Positions 1-9,864 of a DNA stretch of 48,367 bases are shown here, one piece after another. Position numbers and translations under genes: made by a program. The notes beneath the pieces are model-generated. The model searched no databases. It worked only from the letters and a program-made list of their open reading frames with translations, and had not been told where the DNA came from. The stretch is from Paraburkholderia oxyphila NBRC 105797. Its GTDB lineage: Bacteria > Pseudomonadota > Gammaproteobacteria > Burkholderiales > Burkholderiaceae. Location of the stretch: assembly GCF_000685075.1 (NCBI RefSeq), contig NZ_BAYD01000074.1, positions 1 to 48,367 on the forward strand, in the 5' to 3' direction. The number at the start of each line of letters is the position of its first letter. Position 1 is the stretch's first letter.

Positions 1-512
1 AGTCTGTTCCTCTTAACTATAAAACTCTGTTATGTGGCACATATAATTCATTAATGCATTACTGATTTATTTATTTATTGAATGGCCAATATATTAGAAT
101 TCCTTATTACAATTCCAGACAGAATTCGAATGAAAATATCGACGCAGAGCGGCGATGCCAAAGCATCGCCAAGACTGGTTTATAGAAGAGGTATTTTTCC
201 CGATTCGGAACGTTATCGAAGAATACTGCCACATTGAGCGGCCATCATCCTTGATCCAGCGCAGGGAGCTCCCGGCAATGAAAGCGGAAAGTGCGAGTCG
301 CGTGTTGCGAGACAAAAGCCACGTCGGTATTTTTCTTCACGGTCTGCCATTATCTTTCGCGCTTTTGAAGTCTGTTTCAGACGCGATTCTTCGCTATCCC
401 ATGTTTTATTCATTCTTTATAGCATCACGCCATATTTCATTCGATATTCCGGCTTCATCGGGCACGTGGCATCCGCCGACCATCACCGCCGCACGATTAA
501 TAATCAAGAATG
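1..512. other. AT-rich left edge, no confident gene
   Basis: The first 130 or so bases are strongly AT-rich, including a run of ATTT tetranucleotides near 67-80, in sharp contrast with the GC-rich genes that follow. Reading frames on both strands overlap each other here (for example 155-628 on plus and 94-315 on minus). None has a good ribosome-binding site, a recognisable domain or the codon bias of the neighbours. It may be a spacer or the remnant of acquired DNA. I assign no gene. Confidence 0.5.
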
Positions 513-1379
513 CTAATCAAATTCGCACTGCACTGATGGATCATGTCTGGCGAATGCGGCAATATCGGCGCTCACGCGCGCAGCCTGGTTCAGGTACATC
601 CCATGCGTGCCGCCTTCGTAGACTTTGAGCGCGGCATGCGCGAGCAGCGCAGCAGTGGGGCCGCCGGTCAGCTCGAGCGGCGCCGAAGCATCGCTGTCGC
701 CGTGCAGCACGAGCGCGGGCACATCGATCTGCGCCAGCTCGCGGCGAAAGTCCGTCGAGACCTGCACGCGGCTCAACTGCGCCGCCGCGTAGAGCGAGGC
801 GCGCAGCATCATGTCGGCGGTCCACTGGATCACGGCGCGCGACGTGCCGGGCTCGAAATAGGCTTCGGTGCGCCGCTCGATCCAGTCGGGAAATGACGTC
901 AGCATCTCGTCGAGCGAGGCGGCAAAGAGGCTTGCGTCGAGGCCATAGGGGTTGTCGGCGGTCTTGAGCAGACAAGGCGTCGAGGCCGGCGAGAGCAGCA
1001 CGATGCCCGCCACGCGCCGCGCGCCGTGACGGCTCAGGTAGCGCACGATCTCGCCGCTCGCAAACGAGTGCCCGACGAGCGTCACGCCCGAGAGATCGAG
1101 CGCGTCGAGCACGGCCTCGAGATCGTCGGCGAGCGTGTCGTAGTCGTAGCCGCGCCCCGGATCGCTAGAACGCCCGTGCCCGCGCCGGTCATACGCCACG
1201 CAGCGAAAGCCCGCTTGCGCGAGCGGCACGCTCTGGTAGTTCCACATGTCGGCGTTGAGCGTCCAGCCCGACATGAAGACGAGCGGCGCGCCGGCGCCCC
1301 AGTCGCGGTAGTGCAGCGCGGTATCGTCGCTCACGCGGATAAAGCCAGGCAGGGTCGCAAGACGTGGATCGTGGTTCAT
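513..1379 (-). CDS. alpha/beta hydrolase (chloroperoxidase/aryl-esterase-like)
   Basis: A 288-residue single-domain alpha/beta hydrolase, probably a cytoplasmic esterase or a relative of cofactor-free haloperoxidases. The oxyanion-region strand VFMSGW is at 34-39. The DRRGHGRS turn is at 64-71. The nucleophile elbow GHSFAS places the catalytic Ser at 105. The acid lies in HGDSD (226-230), and the His is H259 in GGTHG. Length and triad order fit the family well. The ATG at 1379 is preceded on the minus strand by AAGGAG at good spacing. It stands alone, divergent from the VOC gene at 1681. The substrate cannot be read from the sequence. Confidence 0.88.
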   Translation of the reverse strand: MNHDPRLATLPGFIRVSDDTALHYRDWGAGAPLVFMSGWTLNADMWNYQSVPLAQAGFRCVAYDRRGHGRSSDPGRGYDYDTLADDLEAVLDALDLSGVTLVGHSFASGEIVRYLSRHGARRVAGIVLLSPASTPCLLKTADNPYGLDASLFAASLDEMLTSFPDWIERRTEAYFEPGTSRAVIQWTADMMLRASLYAAAQLSRVQVSTDFRRELAQIDVPALVLHGDSDASAPLELTGGPTAALLAHAALKVYEGGTHGMYLNQAARVSADIAAFARHDPSVQCEFD

Positions 1380-1680
1380 GGTGGTCGCTCCTTTCGTTCG
1401 TCGCGCTCGTTCATGGAGTTGCTGCTGGGTGGATGAACGTCATGCTCGGCGAATGCGTGCGCGCTGGCGATTACCCCGCAGGTAATGACGCGGGCGCATT
1501 CTACGGACGCTTAAATATCTGTGGCGCAGGGCCAGGGAGCGGCGCAGGCAGGCCGCGCGCAAGCGACTTGCGGCGGTGCTAGATTGGTCGCTCGCGTAGC
1601 AACGCGCTCCTCGCGCGGCTTTGCATGGAACCGGACCAAGCGCCACAGCCCCCAGTCCGATCGCAACGCAGGAGACGATC
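1380..1680. other. divergent intergenic region, 301 bp
   Basis: This spacer separates the divergently read hydrolase and VOC genes. It must contain both promoters, but I could not pick a clear -35/-10 pair on either strand. Open frames here (such as 1440-1691 minus) lack initiation signals and resemble no protein I know. Confidence 0.5.
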
Positions 1681-2145
1681 ATGAGCAGCACCTCTGAGCG
1701 CCCGGCCTTCGGCGCCGCCGTCTACTACCGCGATCCGTTCACCGCGCTCGACTGGCTGGAGAAGGCGTTCGGCTTCACGCGCCAGTTCGTCGTGACCTCG
1801 CCGGACGGCAAGCTCTGCCATTCGGAGATGCGCTTCGAAGACGGCTACGTGATGATCTGCGGCGAGTGGCCCGGCATGCCCGCCACGAGCCCCGCCACGC
1901 TCGAGGGCAAGAACACGCAGTCGGTGCACGTGCAGTTGAAGGGCGGCCTCGACGCGCATTGCGAGCGCGCACGCGCGGCGGGCGCGAAGATCGTGCGCGA
2001 GCCCGACGACCAGTTCTACGGCGACCGCGTCTACGCGGCATGCGACCCGGAGGGGCACATCTGGAGCTTCGGCCAGACCGTGCGCGAGGTCTCGCGCGAA
2101 GAGGCCGAAAAGGCGAGCGGGCTGAAGATCGACGGCTGGATTTGA
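1681..2145 (+). CDS. VOC-family (glyoxalase/bleomycin-resistance-like) protein
   Basis: A 154-residue vicinal-oxygen-chelate protein of the single-polypeptide type. The first beta-alpha-beta half opens with YYRDPFTALDWLEKAFGF (about 12-29). The second half ends with the typical DPEGHIWSFGQ (about 122-132), which carries the usual acidic metal or substrate ligand area. I start at the ATG at 1681 because AGGAG lies 6-10 bases before it. An upstream in-frame ATG at 1621 would add 20 low-complexity residues and has no such site. The relatives are mixed: dioxygenases, isomerases, resistance proteins and many uncharacterised members, so no substrate is proposed. It converges on gltA, with a shared terminator between them. 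Confidence 0.85.
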   Translation: MSSTSERPAFGAAVYYRDPFTALDWLEKAFGFTRQFVVTSPDGKLCHSEMRFEDGYVMICGEWPGMPATSPATLEGKNTQSVHVQLKGGLDAHCERARAAGAKIVREPDDQFYGDRVYAACDPEGHIWSFGQTVREVSREEAEKASGLKIDGWI

Positions 2146-2185
2146 AGCGCGCGGCCGGCCGCCCGAAGAATCCACGCCCAAAAAG

Positions 2186-2220
2186 AAACGCCCCGACGGG
2201 CAAAACCCGTCGGGGCGTTT
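2186..2220. terminator. bidirectional intrinsic terminator between VOC gene and gltA
   Basis: A 15-bp perfect stem (AAACGCCCCGACGGG with its complement) closes a five-base CAAAA loop. It is flanked by A-rich sequence on the left and TTTT on the right, so it can terminate both convergent transcripts. Confidence 0.9.
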
Positions 2221-2289
2221 TCATATCGCTCAGTGTCGTCCTCACGCGGCGCGCTGAAAACCGCGCACCGCGTGGCAAGACAGCATGGC

Positions 2290-3591
<1,302 letters not shown>

Positions 3592-3666
3592 AGCACATCC
3601 TCAATCGAAGATAAACACGGGATTCGATAGTGTCGTCCGGCGCGGCGCCCGCCGCTCATGCAACTG

Positions 3667-3705
3667 CAACCACAGCGGCAATTACGGCAATTACAGCAAC
3701 TACAG
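3667..3705. repeat. nine-base imperfect tandem repeat in the gltA leader
   Basis: On the plus strand the units read CAACCACAG, then after CGG, CAATTACGG, CAATTACAG and CAACTACAG. They lie in the sdhE-gltA spacer, upstream of the gltA start as transcribed. They are seen directly; function is unknown. Confidence 0.7.
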
Positions 3706-3718
3706 GCACCGCCGCATC

Positions 3719-3985
3719 TCAGACGTTGCGAAGCAGCTCCAGCACCCGCTTCACGTCCGGGTCGGCAAGTTCGCCTTCTGGTTCCTTGCGGGCAAGCAGC
3801 AAGTCCATCAGGTCGTTATCGCTCAGCTCGAGCAGGCGCGTGAGAGCGCCCACGTCGGCGTCGCTGAGGTCATGCTCATAGCGGTCGAAAAAACGCTCGA
3901 AAATCAGGTCGTTTTCGAGCAGACCGCGCCGCGCGCGCCAGCGAAGGCGCGCGCGGCGAAGGGGATCAGACTGATGTGATTCCAT
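3719..3985 (-). CDS. sdhE: SdhE FAD-assembly factor
   Basis: An 88-residue helical protein of the SdhE/Sdh5 family, which promotes covalent attachment of FAD to SdhA. The diagnostic RGLLE motif is at residues 20-24, followed by the conserved DLIFERFF helix and a C-terminal acidic helical bundle ending in LRNV. It begins 24 bp after the sdhB stop, inside the sdh operon and before gltA, which is the arrangement expected in betaproteobacteria. It has the length usual for the family. Confidence 0.95.
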   Translation of the reverse strand: MESHQSDPLRRARLRWRARRGLLENDLIFERFFDRYEHDLSDADVGALTRLLELSDNDLMDLLLARKEPEGELADPDVKRVLELLRNV

Positions 3986-4009
3986 TTCGCCAATTTCGAT
4001 AGCGCAGCA

Positions 4010-4711
4010 TCAAACCGCGCGGCGAACCATCAGTTCCTTGATCTTGCCGATCGCCTTCGTCGGGTTCAGGCCCTTCGGGCAAACGTCGACGCAGTTCATG
4101 ATCGTGTGGCAACGGAACAGACGGTACGGGTCTTCGAGATTGTCCAGACGCTCGCCCGTGGCTTCGTCGCGGCTGTCCGCGATGAAGCGGTAAGCCTGCA
4201 GCAGGCCTGCCGGGCCGACGAACTTGTCCGGGTTCCACCAGAAGCTCGGGCACGACGTCGAGCAGCTCGCGCACAGAATACACTCGTACAGACCATCGAG
4301 CTCGTCACGCTGTTCCGGCGACTGCAGACGCTCCTTCTCGGGCGGCGGCGTGTCGTTGATCAGGTACGGCTTGATCGAGTGGTACTGGTTGAAGAACTGC
4401 GTGAAGTCGCAGATCAGGTCGCGCACGACGGGCAGGCCCGGCAGCGGACGCAGCACGATCTTCGCCGGCAAGTCGTTCAGGTTCGTCAGACACGCGAGAC
4501 CGTTCTTGCCGTTGATGTTCATCGCGTCCGAGCCGCACACGCCTTCACGGCACGAGCGGCGGAACGACAGCGTCTCGTCCACTTCCTTGAGCTTGACCAG
4601 CGCGTCGAGCAGCATGCGCTCGTGCGTGAGGTCCAGCTCGTACGTCTGCATGCGCGGCGCTGCGTCCTTGTCCGGATCGTAGCGGTAGACTTCAAAAATT
4701 CGTTTGGCCAT
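4010..4711 (-). CDS. sdhB: succinate dehydrogenase iron-sulfur subunit
   Basis: A 233-residue iron-sulfur subunit of complex II that carries electrons from the flavin of SdhA to ubiquinone. The [2Fe-2S] site is C54, C59, D62 and C74, with Asp in place of one Cys as in E. coli. The [4Fe-4S] and [3Fe-4S] ligands lie in CILCASCSTSCP (144-155) and in C201, C207 and C211 of CHTIMNCVDVCPKG. The ATG at 4711 follows an AAGGA box. It starts 27 bp after sdhA and is followed by sdhE. It acts on the cytoplasmic face of the inner membrane. Confidence 0.98.
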   Translation of the reverse strand: MAKRIFEVYRYDPDKDAAPRMQTYELDLTHERMLLDALVKLKEVDETLSFRRSCREGVCGSDAMNINGKNGLACLTNLNDLPAKIVLRPLPGLPVVRDLICDFTQFFNQYHSIKPYLINDTPPPEKERLQSPEQRDELDGLYECILCASCSTSCPSFWWNPDKFVGPAGLLQAYRFIADSRDEATGERLDNLEDPYRLFRCHTIMNCVDVCPKGLNPTKAIGKIKELMVRRAV

Positions 4712-4738
4712 TTCCGATTCCTTTTGACTGGCTTTGCC

Positions 4739-6514
4739 TTAGAACGTACGCGCCTTGGGCGGCACGGACTCGACGGTCAGCGGTTGCATGTGAACCGGCT
4801 TGTAGTCGAGACGGTCGCCTTCGCTGAACCACAGCGTATGGCGCAGCCAGTTTTCGTCGTCGCGGTGTTCGAAGTCGCTTTGAGCGTGCGCACCACGGCT
4901 TTCCTTGCGGGCTTCAGCCGAGACCATCGTTGCGCGCGCAACTTCGACCAGGTTCGCCACTTCGAGCGCTTCCACGCGCGCCGTGTTGAACACCTTCGAC
5001 TTGTCCTTCAGGTGGATGTGCTTCGCGCGCTCGGCAACCTCGGCGATTTCCTTCACGCCTTCAGCCAGCAGCGCCGAGGTGCGGAACACGCCCGCGTGCT
5101 TCTGCATCGTGCCGCGGATGTCGTTTGCCACGCTCTGCGCGTACTCGCCCGAGGTCGACTTGTCGAGCTCGGCCAAGCGTGCGAGCGAGTAGTCGCCTGC
5201 ATCGGCCGGCAGCGGCTTGTGATCGCGCTGTTCCTTGACGTGCTTGACGATGTGGTTGCCGGCCGCACGGCCGAACACCACGAGGTCGAGCAGCGAGTTC
5301 GTGCCCAGACGGTTCGCGCCGTGCACCGAGACGCACGAGCATTCGCCCACGGCGTAGAAGCCGTTGATCGGATCTTCGTGGCCCTTCGAGGTGCCCACGA
5401 CCTGGCCGTGGATGTTCGTCGGGATGCCGCCCATCTGGTAGTGGATGGTCGGCACGACCGGGATCGGCTCCTTGATGCAGTCCACGTTCGCGAACTTGAG
5501 CGCGATTTCGCGGATCGACGGCAGACGCTTCATGATCGTCTCGGCGCCGATGTGCGAGAGGTCGAGCAGCACGTGGTCCTTGTGCGGACCCACGCCACGG
5601 CCTTCCTTGATTTCCTGGTCCATCGAACGCGAAACGAAGTCGCGCGGTGCGAGGTCCTTCAGCGTAGGCGCGTAGCGCTCCATGAAGCGCTCGCCGTTGG
5701 CGTTACGCAGAATGCCGCCTTCGCCGCGCACGCCTTCGGTGATCAGCACGCCCGCGCCGGCCACGCCGGTCGGGTGGAACTGCCAGAACTCCATGTCCTG
5801 CAGCGCGATGCCCGAGCGGGCCGCCATGCCGAGGCCGTCACCGGTGTTGATGAACGCGTTGGTGGATGCCGCGAAGATCCGGCCCGCGCCGCCCGTGGCG
5901 AACAGCGTGGTCTTGCCTTCGAGGATGTAGACGTCGCCCGTTTCCATTTCCAGCGCGGTCACGCCGAGCACGTCGCCTTCGGCGTCGCGGATCAGGTCCA
6001 GCGCCATCCATTCGACGAAGAACGTGGTCTTCGCCGCAACGTTTTGCTGATACAGCGTGTGCAGCAGCGCGTGGCCGGTACGGTCAGCAGCCGCACAGGC
6101 GCGCTGAACCGGCTTTTCGCCGTAGTTGGCCGTGTGGCCGCCGAACGGACGCTGGTAGATCGTGCCGTCGGCGTTGCGGTCGAACGGCATGCCCATGTGT
6201 TCGAGCTCGTACACGGCGTTCGGCGCTTCACGGCACATGAACTCGATCGCGTCCTGGTCGCCGAGCCAGTCGGAGCCCTTGATCGTGTCGTAGAAGTGGT
6301 AGTGCCAGTTGTCTTCGCTCATGTTGCCGAGCGAGGCGCCGATGCCGCCCTGGGCAGCAACGGTGTGCGAACGCGTCGGAAACACCTTCGAGAGCACGCA
6401 GACCGACAGGCCCGCACGCGCCAGTTGCAGCGACGCGCGCATCCCCGAGCCACCCGCGCCGACAATGACCACGTCGAACTTGCGACGCGGCAGACCATTC
6501 TTGATTGCAGCCAT
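4739..6514 (-). CDS. sdhA: succinate dehydrogenase flavoprotein subunit
   Basis: A 591-residue flavoprotein that oxidises succinate to fumarate. The Rossmann motif VIVGAGGSGMRASL is near residues 17-30. H50 in SHTVAAQGG is the expected site of covalent FAD. The substrate-site segments QFHPTG, EGVRGEGG and HGANRLGTNSLLDLVVFG are all present. The open frame continues upstream to 6646, but that part overlaps sdhD and is unrelated. The start at 6514 (MAAIKNGLPRRKFDVVIVGAG) gives the standard length and sits 4 bp after the sdhD stop, so the two genes are probably translationally linked. Confidence 0.98.
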   Translation of the reverse strand: MAAIKNGLPRRKFDVVIVGAGGSGMRASLQLARAGLSVCVLSKVFPTRSHTVAAQGGIGASLGNMSEDNWHYHFYDTIKGSDWLGDQDAIEFMCREAPNAVYELEHMGMPFDRNADGTIYQRPFGGHTANYGEKPVQRACAAADRTGHALLHTLYQQNVAAKTTFFVEWMALDLIRDAEGDVLGVTALEMETGDVYILEGKTTLFATGGAGRIFAASTNAFINTGDGLGMAARSGIALQDMEFWQFHPTGVAGAGVLITEGVRGEGGILRNANGERFMERYAPTLKDLAPRDFVSRSMDQEIKEGRGVGPHKDHVLLDLSHIGAETIMKRLPSIREIALKFANVDCIKEPIPVVPTIHYQMGGIPTNIHGQVVGTSKGHEDPINGFYAVGECSCVSVHGANRLGTNSLLDLVVFGRAAGNHIVKHVKEQRDHKPLPADAGDYSLARLAELDKSTSGEYAQSVANDIRGTMQKHAGVFRTSALLAEGVKEIAEVAERAKHIHLKDKSKVFNTARVEALEVANLVEVARATMVSAEARKESRGAHAQSDFEHRDDENWLRHTLWFSEGDRLDYKPVHMQPLTVESVPPKARTF

Positions 6515-6518
6515 TCTT

Positions 6519-6887
6519 TTACACTCTCCAGAGAATCTGAGCGGCGTAGCCGAGGCTGCCCAGCAGCCATGCGATCGTGAGGACGTCCAGCGTGATGCGC
6601 AGGCCGACCGGCTTGATGTAGTCCATCCAGATATCGCGCACACCAACCCACGCGTGATAGAACAGCGCGAGCAGCGTGACGAACGTGGCGAGCTTCATCC
6701 ACTGTGCGGAGAAGATCGAGGCCCAGCCGTCATACGAAAAGTCGTGCGCGCCGAAGAACAACACGAGCAGCACGATCGTGTAGATCGCCATGATCACGGC
6801 GGTGGCGCGCTGGGCCATCCAGTCGCGCAGGCCGTAGTGAGCGCCAACGACGAGGCGCTTCGGACCGATACCGTTTTTAGCCGACAT
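6519..6887 (-). CDS. sdhD: succinate dehydrogenase membrane anchor subunit
   Basis: A 122-residue membrane anchor with three hydrophobic helices (about 28-47, 65-85 and 98-118). H78 in YHAWVGVRD matches the haem b ligand H71 of E. coli SdhD. D89-Y90 matches the quinone-site D82-Y83. It lies 2 bp after sdhC and 4 bp before sdhA in a tightly packed operon. Confidence 0.96.
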   Translation of the reverse strand: MSAKNGIGPKRLVVGAHYGLRDWMAQRATAVIMAIYTIVLLVLFFGAHDFSYDGWASIFSAQWMKLATFVTLLALFYHAWVGVRDIWMDYIKPVGLRITLDVLTIAWLLGSLGYAAQILWRV

Positions 6888-6889
6888 TA

Positions 6890-7306
6890 TTAGAACGCTC
6901 CGAAGAGTTTGGCCGCGAAAGCGATCGTGAGGATCGTGGAGATGACAACGACGACGAGCGAGGTCGACTTGCCTTTTTCTTTGCTCACGAGGTCATGGCT
7001 GAAGTCCATGAACAGGTGGCGCACGCCAGCGCAGAAGTGGAAGAGGAACGCCCATCCGAGGACCAGCACGATGAGCTTGACGATGATGTTGGAGAGGAAG
7101 CCCTTGAAGACCTCGAAGCTGAGCTCCGAAGTGAGGCTCTGGTCAAACAGGAACAACAGGAAAGGCAAGAACAGGAATAACAGCACACCGCTGATGCGGT
7201 GGCCGATCGATACGCGACCTGCCAGAGGCAGGCGGTATGCGAACAAGATCTGCCCAAGCCCGATGTTCCGGTATTCCGGCCTCGGTTTTTTTGCGGCTTC
7301 TGCCAT
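6890..7306 (-). CDS. sdhC: succinate dehydrogenase cytochrome b556 subunit
   Basis: A 138-residue membrane subunit and the first gene of the sdh operon. Three membrane helices lie at about 38-56, 74-93 and 115-135. S33 and R37 in SIGHRISG correspond to the ubiquinone-site residues S27 and R31 of E. coli SdhC. H90 in FHFCAGVRHLFMDF is the expected haem ligand. Upstream on the minus strand there is only a weak promoter: a -10-like TAAAAT (plus 7342-7347) without a good -35. Confidence 0.96.
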   Translation of the reverse strand: MAEAAKKPRPEYRNIGLGQILFAYRLPLAGRVSIGHRISGVLLFLFLPFLLFLFDQSLTSELSFEVFKGFLSNIIVKLIVLVLGWAFLFHFCAGVRHLFMDFSHDLVSKEKGKSTSLVVVVISTILTIAFAAKLFGAF

Positions 7307-7322
7307 GCTAGACCCCTACTAT

Positions 7323-7332
7323 GTGTTAACAC
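7323..7332. promoter_or_regulatory. perfect 10-bp palindrome upstream of sdhC
   Basis: GTGTTAACAC lies 17 bases before the sdhC start codon, between it and the -10-like TAAAAT. It could be part of an operator, or be coincidental. It does not match the palindrome upstream of mdh. Confidence 0.3.
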
Positions 7333-7423
7333 TAATACGCGATTTTAGCGCCTTTTCATATCGCGCTGCAGCGAAATCCGCCTCTGGAACCGCGGATGCG
7401 CGCACGATGCAAGCGCCTCGGAG

Positions 7424-7448
7424 GTGCCCGCGCGCCTCGCGCGGGCAC
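7424..7448. terminator. GC-rich hairpin after the GntR gene
   Basis: An 11-bp perfect stem (GTGCCCGCGCG) closes a three-base loop 6 bp beyond the regulator's stop codon. It has no U-tract on either strand, so it is terminator-like rather than a textbook intrinsic terminator. It could limit read-through from the regulator into sdhC. Confidence 0.45.
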
Positions 7449-7453
7449 TCACT

Positions 7454-8278
7454 TCAACTCAAGTCATTCTGATAGTAGTACCCGGTTGTGACATACCAAC
7501 CACGGCGCACTTCGACCGGGCGGTCTCCATAGGTATAGGACACGCGCTCGACAGATAGCAATGGGAAACCAGCCGGAACATTGAGCAGATCGGCCACGGC
7601 GGGGTCGGCAGCAACGGCGCGGATCTTCTCGCTCGCCCGTATCATGCGTGTGCCGAAGTCCGCTTCGAACATGGCGTACAGCGGCCCCTTGTATTCGGCG
7701 AGCCGCTCGGCCGTGAGGCCGCGGAACACGCCGCCGGGCAGCCAGATTTCGTCGAGCACCGTGCTCTCGCCGTCGAACTGCAGGAGGCGCTTGATGAGCA
7801 CCACCGGGTCGGCTGGCTTAAGATCCAGTTGTCGCGCGATCTCGGCCGAGGCGCGCAGGCGCCGGCATTCGAGCAGCTTGCTCACGTGCGGATGCTCCGC
7901 ACCGTCATCGGCCAGCAATCTCAGGAAGCGAAACTGGGCACGCTCTTCGTTGTGCGTTGCAACAAACGTGCCCTTGCCCTGGCGGCGCACCAGCAGGTTC
8001 TCGGCGGCCAGTTCGTCGATCGCCTTGCGCACGGTCCCCTGGCTCACCTTGTAACGGGCGGCCAGTTCGACTTCGCTGGGGATGATTTCGCCGGGCTTCC
8101 ATTCGCCGGACACGAGGCTCTGTGTAATGAGCCCCTTGATCTGCTGATAGAGCGGACTGAAAGTAGGCGACGTGGCAGCCGCGGGGGTGGACGCGGACGC
8201 GCGGGCCCCGCTCTCAGGAGCGGAGGAATTCGCGGAGGAATTCGCGTTGCTGACCGGGTTCGCACTCATGGCGCGCAT
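7454..8278 (-). CDS. GntR-family regulator with UTRA domain
   Basis: A 274-residue transcription factor of the HutC/FarR branch. Residues 1-40 are a Ser/Ala/Asn-rich, probably disordered tail. The winged helix spans about 42-108 (PLYQQIKGLI, then PSEVELAARYKVSQGTVRKAIDEL and GKGTFVA). The rest is a ligand-sensing UTRA domain. It sits between sdhC, read in the same direction, and mdh, read divergently. A perfect 20-bp palindrome lies 46 bp upstream of its start. From this context I infer autoregulation and control of mdh, with sdh less certain. The ligand is unknown; an organic acid or acyl-CoA is plausible. The start could instead be the ATG at 8269. Confidence 0.93.
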   Translation of the reverse strand: MRAMSANPVSNANSSANSSAPESGARASASTPAAATSPTFSPLYQQIKGLITQSLVSGEWKPGEIIPSEVELAARYKVSQGTVRKAIDELAAENLLVRRQGKGTFVATHNEERAQFRFLRLLADDGAEHPHVSKLLECRRLRASAEIARQLDLKPADPVVLIKRLLQFDGESTVLDEIWLPGGVFRGLTAERLAEYKGPLYAMFEADFGTRMIRASEKIRAVAADPAVADLLNVPAGFPLLSVERVSYTYGDRPVEVRRGWYVTTGYYYQNDLS

Positions 8279-8324
8279 TTCAACATAAAGCCCCCCGGAA
8301 ATCTACCCTTTTGGCTGCAATAGA

Positions 8325-8344
8325 TATGTCTTATATAAGACATA
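8325..8344. promoter_or_regulatory. 20-bp perfect palindrome, candidate GntR operator
   Basis: TATGTCTTATATAAGACATA is its own reverse complement. Its right edge is 8 bp before the -35 of the mdh promoter, and it lies just upstream of the divergent GntR gene. A symmetrical GTCT...AGAC core fits HutC-type operators in general. Binding by this regulator is inferred. Confidence 0.75.
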
Positions 8345-8352
8345 AGATACTG

Positions 8353-8381
8353 TTGACTTTGGCCCTTCCGGCTCCTACACT
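8353..8381 (+). promoter_or_regulatory. sigma-70 promoter directed at mdh
   Basis: TTGACT at 8353-8358, a 17-base spacer, then TACACT at 8376-8381. This is close to consensus with optimal spacing. Transcription would begin near 8388, leaving a leader of about 300 bases before mdh. Confidence 0.7.
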
Positions 8382-8696
8382 GCCGATCGAGCAAGGGTTT
8401 GCGGGCGACTCCAGGGGTCTGCCGGCAGCATCCACCTCGTGGCGGAATGCGCCGCAGGGCCGCCTTGGCCATCATGCTGTTCCTCCAGGATGTTCCCTAC
8501 CGCGGGCGGCCGCTTCCCATTGCTTTGTCGCACAGGTTAAATGGCGCTCCCGCCGCCTGGGCGCGCGGCGCGAAGCCCACAAGGCTTCGCCCGCCCGCCC
8601 GGAAAAAGGATCGCCGGATTCACCAACGCTTCGTGTAGCGCCCATATAGAATGGCGTTTTACTCTGGCGTCTAACGCATCTTCCTGGAGATTTTCA

Positions 8697-9683
8697 ATGG
8701 CTAAGCCCGCAAAGCGCGTTGCCGTCACCGGCGCCGCAGGTCAGATCGCTTACTCCCTGCTGTTCCGCATCGCGAACGGCGACCTGCTCGGCAAGGATCA
8801 GCCCGTCATCCTGCAACTGCTCGACCTGCCGCAAGCGCAAGCCGCCGTCAAGGGTGTCGTGATGGAACTGGACGACTGCGCATTCCCGCTGCTCGCGGGC
8901 GTGGTCATCACCGACGACCCGAAGGTCGCGTTCAAGGACGCCGACGTCGCCCTGCTGGTTGGCGCGCGTCCCCGTTCGAAGGGCATGGAGCGCAAGGACC
9001 TGCTCTCGGCCAACGCCGAAATCTTCACGGTTCAGGGCAAGGCGCTGAACGACGTCGCCAGCCGCGACGTGAAGGTGCTGGTCGTCGGCAACCCGGCCAA
9101 CACGAACGCCTACATCGCGATGAAGTCGGCTCCGGATCTGCCGAAGAAGAACTTCACGGCCATGCTGCGTCTGGACCACAACCGCGCGCTCTCGCAACTG
9201 GCCGCCAAGTCGGGCAAGCCGGTCGCCGCGATCGAGAAGCTCGCCGTGTGGGGCAACCACTCGCCCACGATGTACCCCGACTTCCGTTTCGCCACCGTCG
9301 ACGGCCAGTCGCTGAACGCACTGATCAACGACGACGAATGGAACCGCAACACCTTCATCCCGACGGTCGGCAAGCGCGGCGCGGCGATCATCGAAGCGCG
9401 CGGCCTCTCGTCGGCGGCATCGGCTGCCAATGCGGCGATCGACCACGTGCGTGACTGGGTCCTCGGCACGAACGGCAAGTGGGTTACGATGGGCATCCCG
9501 TCGGACGGCTCGTACGGCATCCCCGAAGACATCGTCTACGGCGTGCCGGTGACCTGCGAAAACGGCGAGTACAAGCGCGTCGAAGGCCTCGAGATCGACG
9601 CATTCTCGCGCGAGAAGATGGACGGCACGCTGGGCGAGCTGCTCGAAGAGCGCGACGGCGTGGCCCACCTGCTCGGCAAGTAA
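8697..9683 (+). CDS. mdh: malate dehydrogenase
   Basis: A 328-residue NAD-dependent malate dehydrogenase (malate to oxaloacetate) of the cytosolic-like group found in Burkholderia. The nucleotide loop [11 protein letters not shown] starts at residue 12. The catalytic Asp is D160 in LDHNRA, and the catalytic His is H188 in [12 protein letters not shown]. The open frame extends upstream to 8541, but the ATG at 8697 follows GGAGA at 8 bp and yields the family's length. It opens the plus-strand half of the TCA cluster. A GntR gene and a palindrome-plus-promoter block lie directly upstream. Confidence 0.98.
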
Positions 9684-9696
9684 GCCCTGTCAGGCC

Positions 9697-9737
9697 AACC
9701 GGAACTCCGTAGCAGCGCGGCGGGTTCCGGTTGTTTG
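9697..9737 (+). terminator. probable terminator after mdh
   Basis: The repeats AACCGGAAC (9697-9705) and GTTCCGGTT (9724-9732) form a 9-bp stem with a loop of 18 bases, followed by a short, weak T-rich tail (GTTTG). It could end or attenuate the mdh transcript. Confidence 0.5.
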
Positions 9738-9864
9738 GGCGGCCGCCTGACCGCAGGCCGCCTGATTCGCACGCGCCTTGGGGCCTCCGCCCTCCGCCTG
9801 GCTTACGCCCCAGGACGCGTCCGAATCAGTTTCCACCTCCAGAAATCGAGCCCTGAGCCCGAAG

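Larger units (their letters stand above)
8279..8696. other. divergent gntR-mdh control region, 418 bp
   Basis: It contains the palindrome at 8325-8344 and a sigma-70 promoter at 8353-8381. It then forms a long mdh leader of about 300 bases. The leader holds a small hairpin at 8570-8590 (GCGAAGCC, five-base loop, complement). A second -10-like TAGAAT lies at 8647-8652, without a well-spaced -35. No gene is supported here. Confidence 0.7.

Noticed and set aside
155..628. A 157-codon plus-strand frame at the AT-rich left edge
   Set aside because: It has no recognisable domain and runs into the antisense of the hydrolase gene; start signals are poor.
4106..6580. An 824-codon frame antisense to sdhB and sdhA
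   Set aside because: It is a shadow frame caused by third-position G/C bias; both sdh genes are certain.
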